A stretch of 64,000 bases of DNA from Hyphomicrobium sp. (GTDB taxonomy: Bacteria > Pseudomonadota > Alphaproteobacteria > Rhizobiales > Hyphomicrobiaceae): NCBI GenBank assembly GCA_013141015.1, contig JABFRT010000030.1:1-64000 (forward strand), read 5' to 3'. Below, in pieces: positions 63,927 through 64,000 of the stretch. Position 1 is the stretch's first letter. Each line of letters starts with the position of its first letter. The notes beneath the pieces were generated by a model. The model saw only the letters and a program-made list of their open reading frames with translations, was not told the origin of the DNA and did no database searches. The position numbers were made by a program, and so were the translations under genes.

Positions 63927-64000
63927 TTATTCTCCCAGGTTGACCACCTGCACGCGCCGGTTCTCGCTGGCGAATGGATTCTTGCTATCCTTCAACCGCT
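63927..64000 (-). CDS. OmpA/MotB-like protein, partial
   Basis: The C-terminus of a gene running off the right edge: RLKDSKNPFASENRRVQVVNLGE then stop. NPFASENRRVQVVNL is the usual end of an OmpA-like peptidoglycan-binding domain. Not in the ORF track because of its length. Confidence 0.75.
   Translation of the reverse strand, partial: RLKDSKNPFASENRRVQVVNLGE

Overview
The window looks like part of a chromosome of a methylotrophic alphaproteobacterium, most likely a Hyphomicrobiales member such as Hyphomicrobium or a relative. This is inferred from gene content: an alphaproteobacterial NDUFS4-type complex I subunit, PQQ synthesis, a lanthanide-type methanol dehydrogenase (XoxF), the tetrahydromethanopterin (H4MPT)/methanofuran C1 pathway including fae, mtdB, mch and fhcBADC, and GC-rich coding with Rhizobiales-like palindromic intergenic repeats. 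No phage, transposase, CRISPR array or rRNA was seen.

Layout. 0.2-3 kb: tRNA-Arg, tRNA-Pro and housekeeping genes (ClpP-fold periplasmic protein, NDUFS4-like subunit, DUF192, double cold-shock protein). 3.4-5 kb: a VOC protein overlapping a HI0933-like flavoprotein. 5.2-14 kb: assimilatory sulfate reduction (cysH of APS-reductase type, cysD, cysN, two TauE/SafE exporters, and cysJ-cysI on the opposite strand). 14.6-18.1 kb: pqqABCDE, with a pqqA missing from the ORF track, followed by a frameshifted cytochrome c2-like gene. 18.7-28.5 kb: folK, a pterin dehydratase, mptG, mtdB, an ATP-grasp gene, mch, a second ATP-grasp gene, a CitG-like gene, fae, a HisA-like gene and an MfnF-like gene. 28.6-38.5 kb: a long minus-strand run of overlapping genes in which a NitT/TauT-type ABC transporter precedes mfnB, folB, an MfnE-like kinase, a DmrB/AfpA-like flavoprotein, a DHPS-like protein, DUF447 and a methyltransferase. 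38.7-43.7 kb: a plus-strand PQQ-associated ABC export/uptake cluster that resembles lut/ped lanthanide-uptake loci. 43.9-53.2 kb: xoxF, two tandem XoxG/PedF-like cytochromes, xoxJ, a CXXCW rhodanese-like protein, a metallohydrolase and an MxaD-like protein. 53.4-58.1 kb: fhcBADC. 58.3-64 kb: secreted pentapeptide-repeat proteins, a DUF1194 protein, a cyclase-TPR gene split by a frameshift and the end of an OmpA-like gene.

How it works together. XoxF with PQQ oxidises methanol to formaldehyde in the periplasm and passes electrons to c-type cytochromes. Fae condenses formaldehyde with H4MPT, MtdB and Mch oxidise the adduct, and FhcABCD releases formate. MptG, the DHPS-like protein, FolB, FolK and the flavoprotein fit H4MPT synthesis. 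MfnB, the MfnE-like kinase, the MfnF-like protein and the ATP-grasp ligases fit methanofuran synthesis.

Most notable: (i) a tandem duplicate of the XoxG-like cytochrome rebuilt as a lipoprotein on a long Ala/Lys/Glu repeat stalk; (ii) a probable lanthanide-uptake ABC cluster next to xoxF; (iii) an uncharacterised ABC transporter translationally linked to methanofuran/H4MPT biosynthesis genes; (iv) a 79-bp direct repeat at the 3' end of a methyltransferase gene, flanking a one-gene insert; (v) palindromic repeats that reach into coding sequence; (vi) two single-base frameshifts that may be sequence errors.
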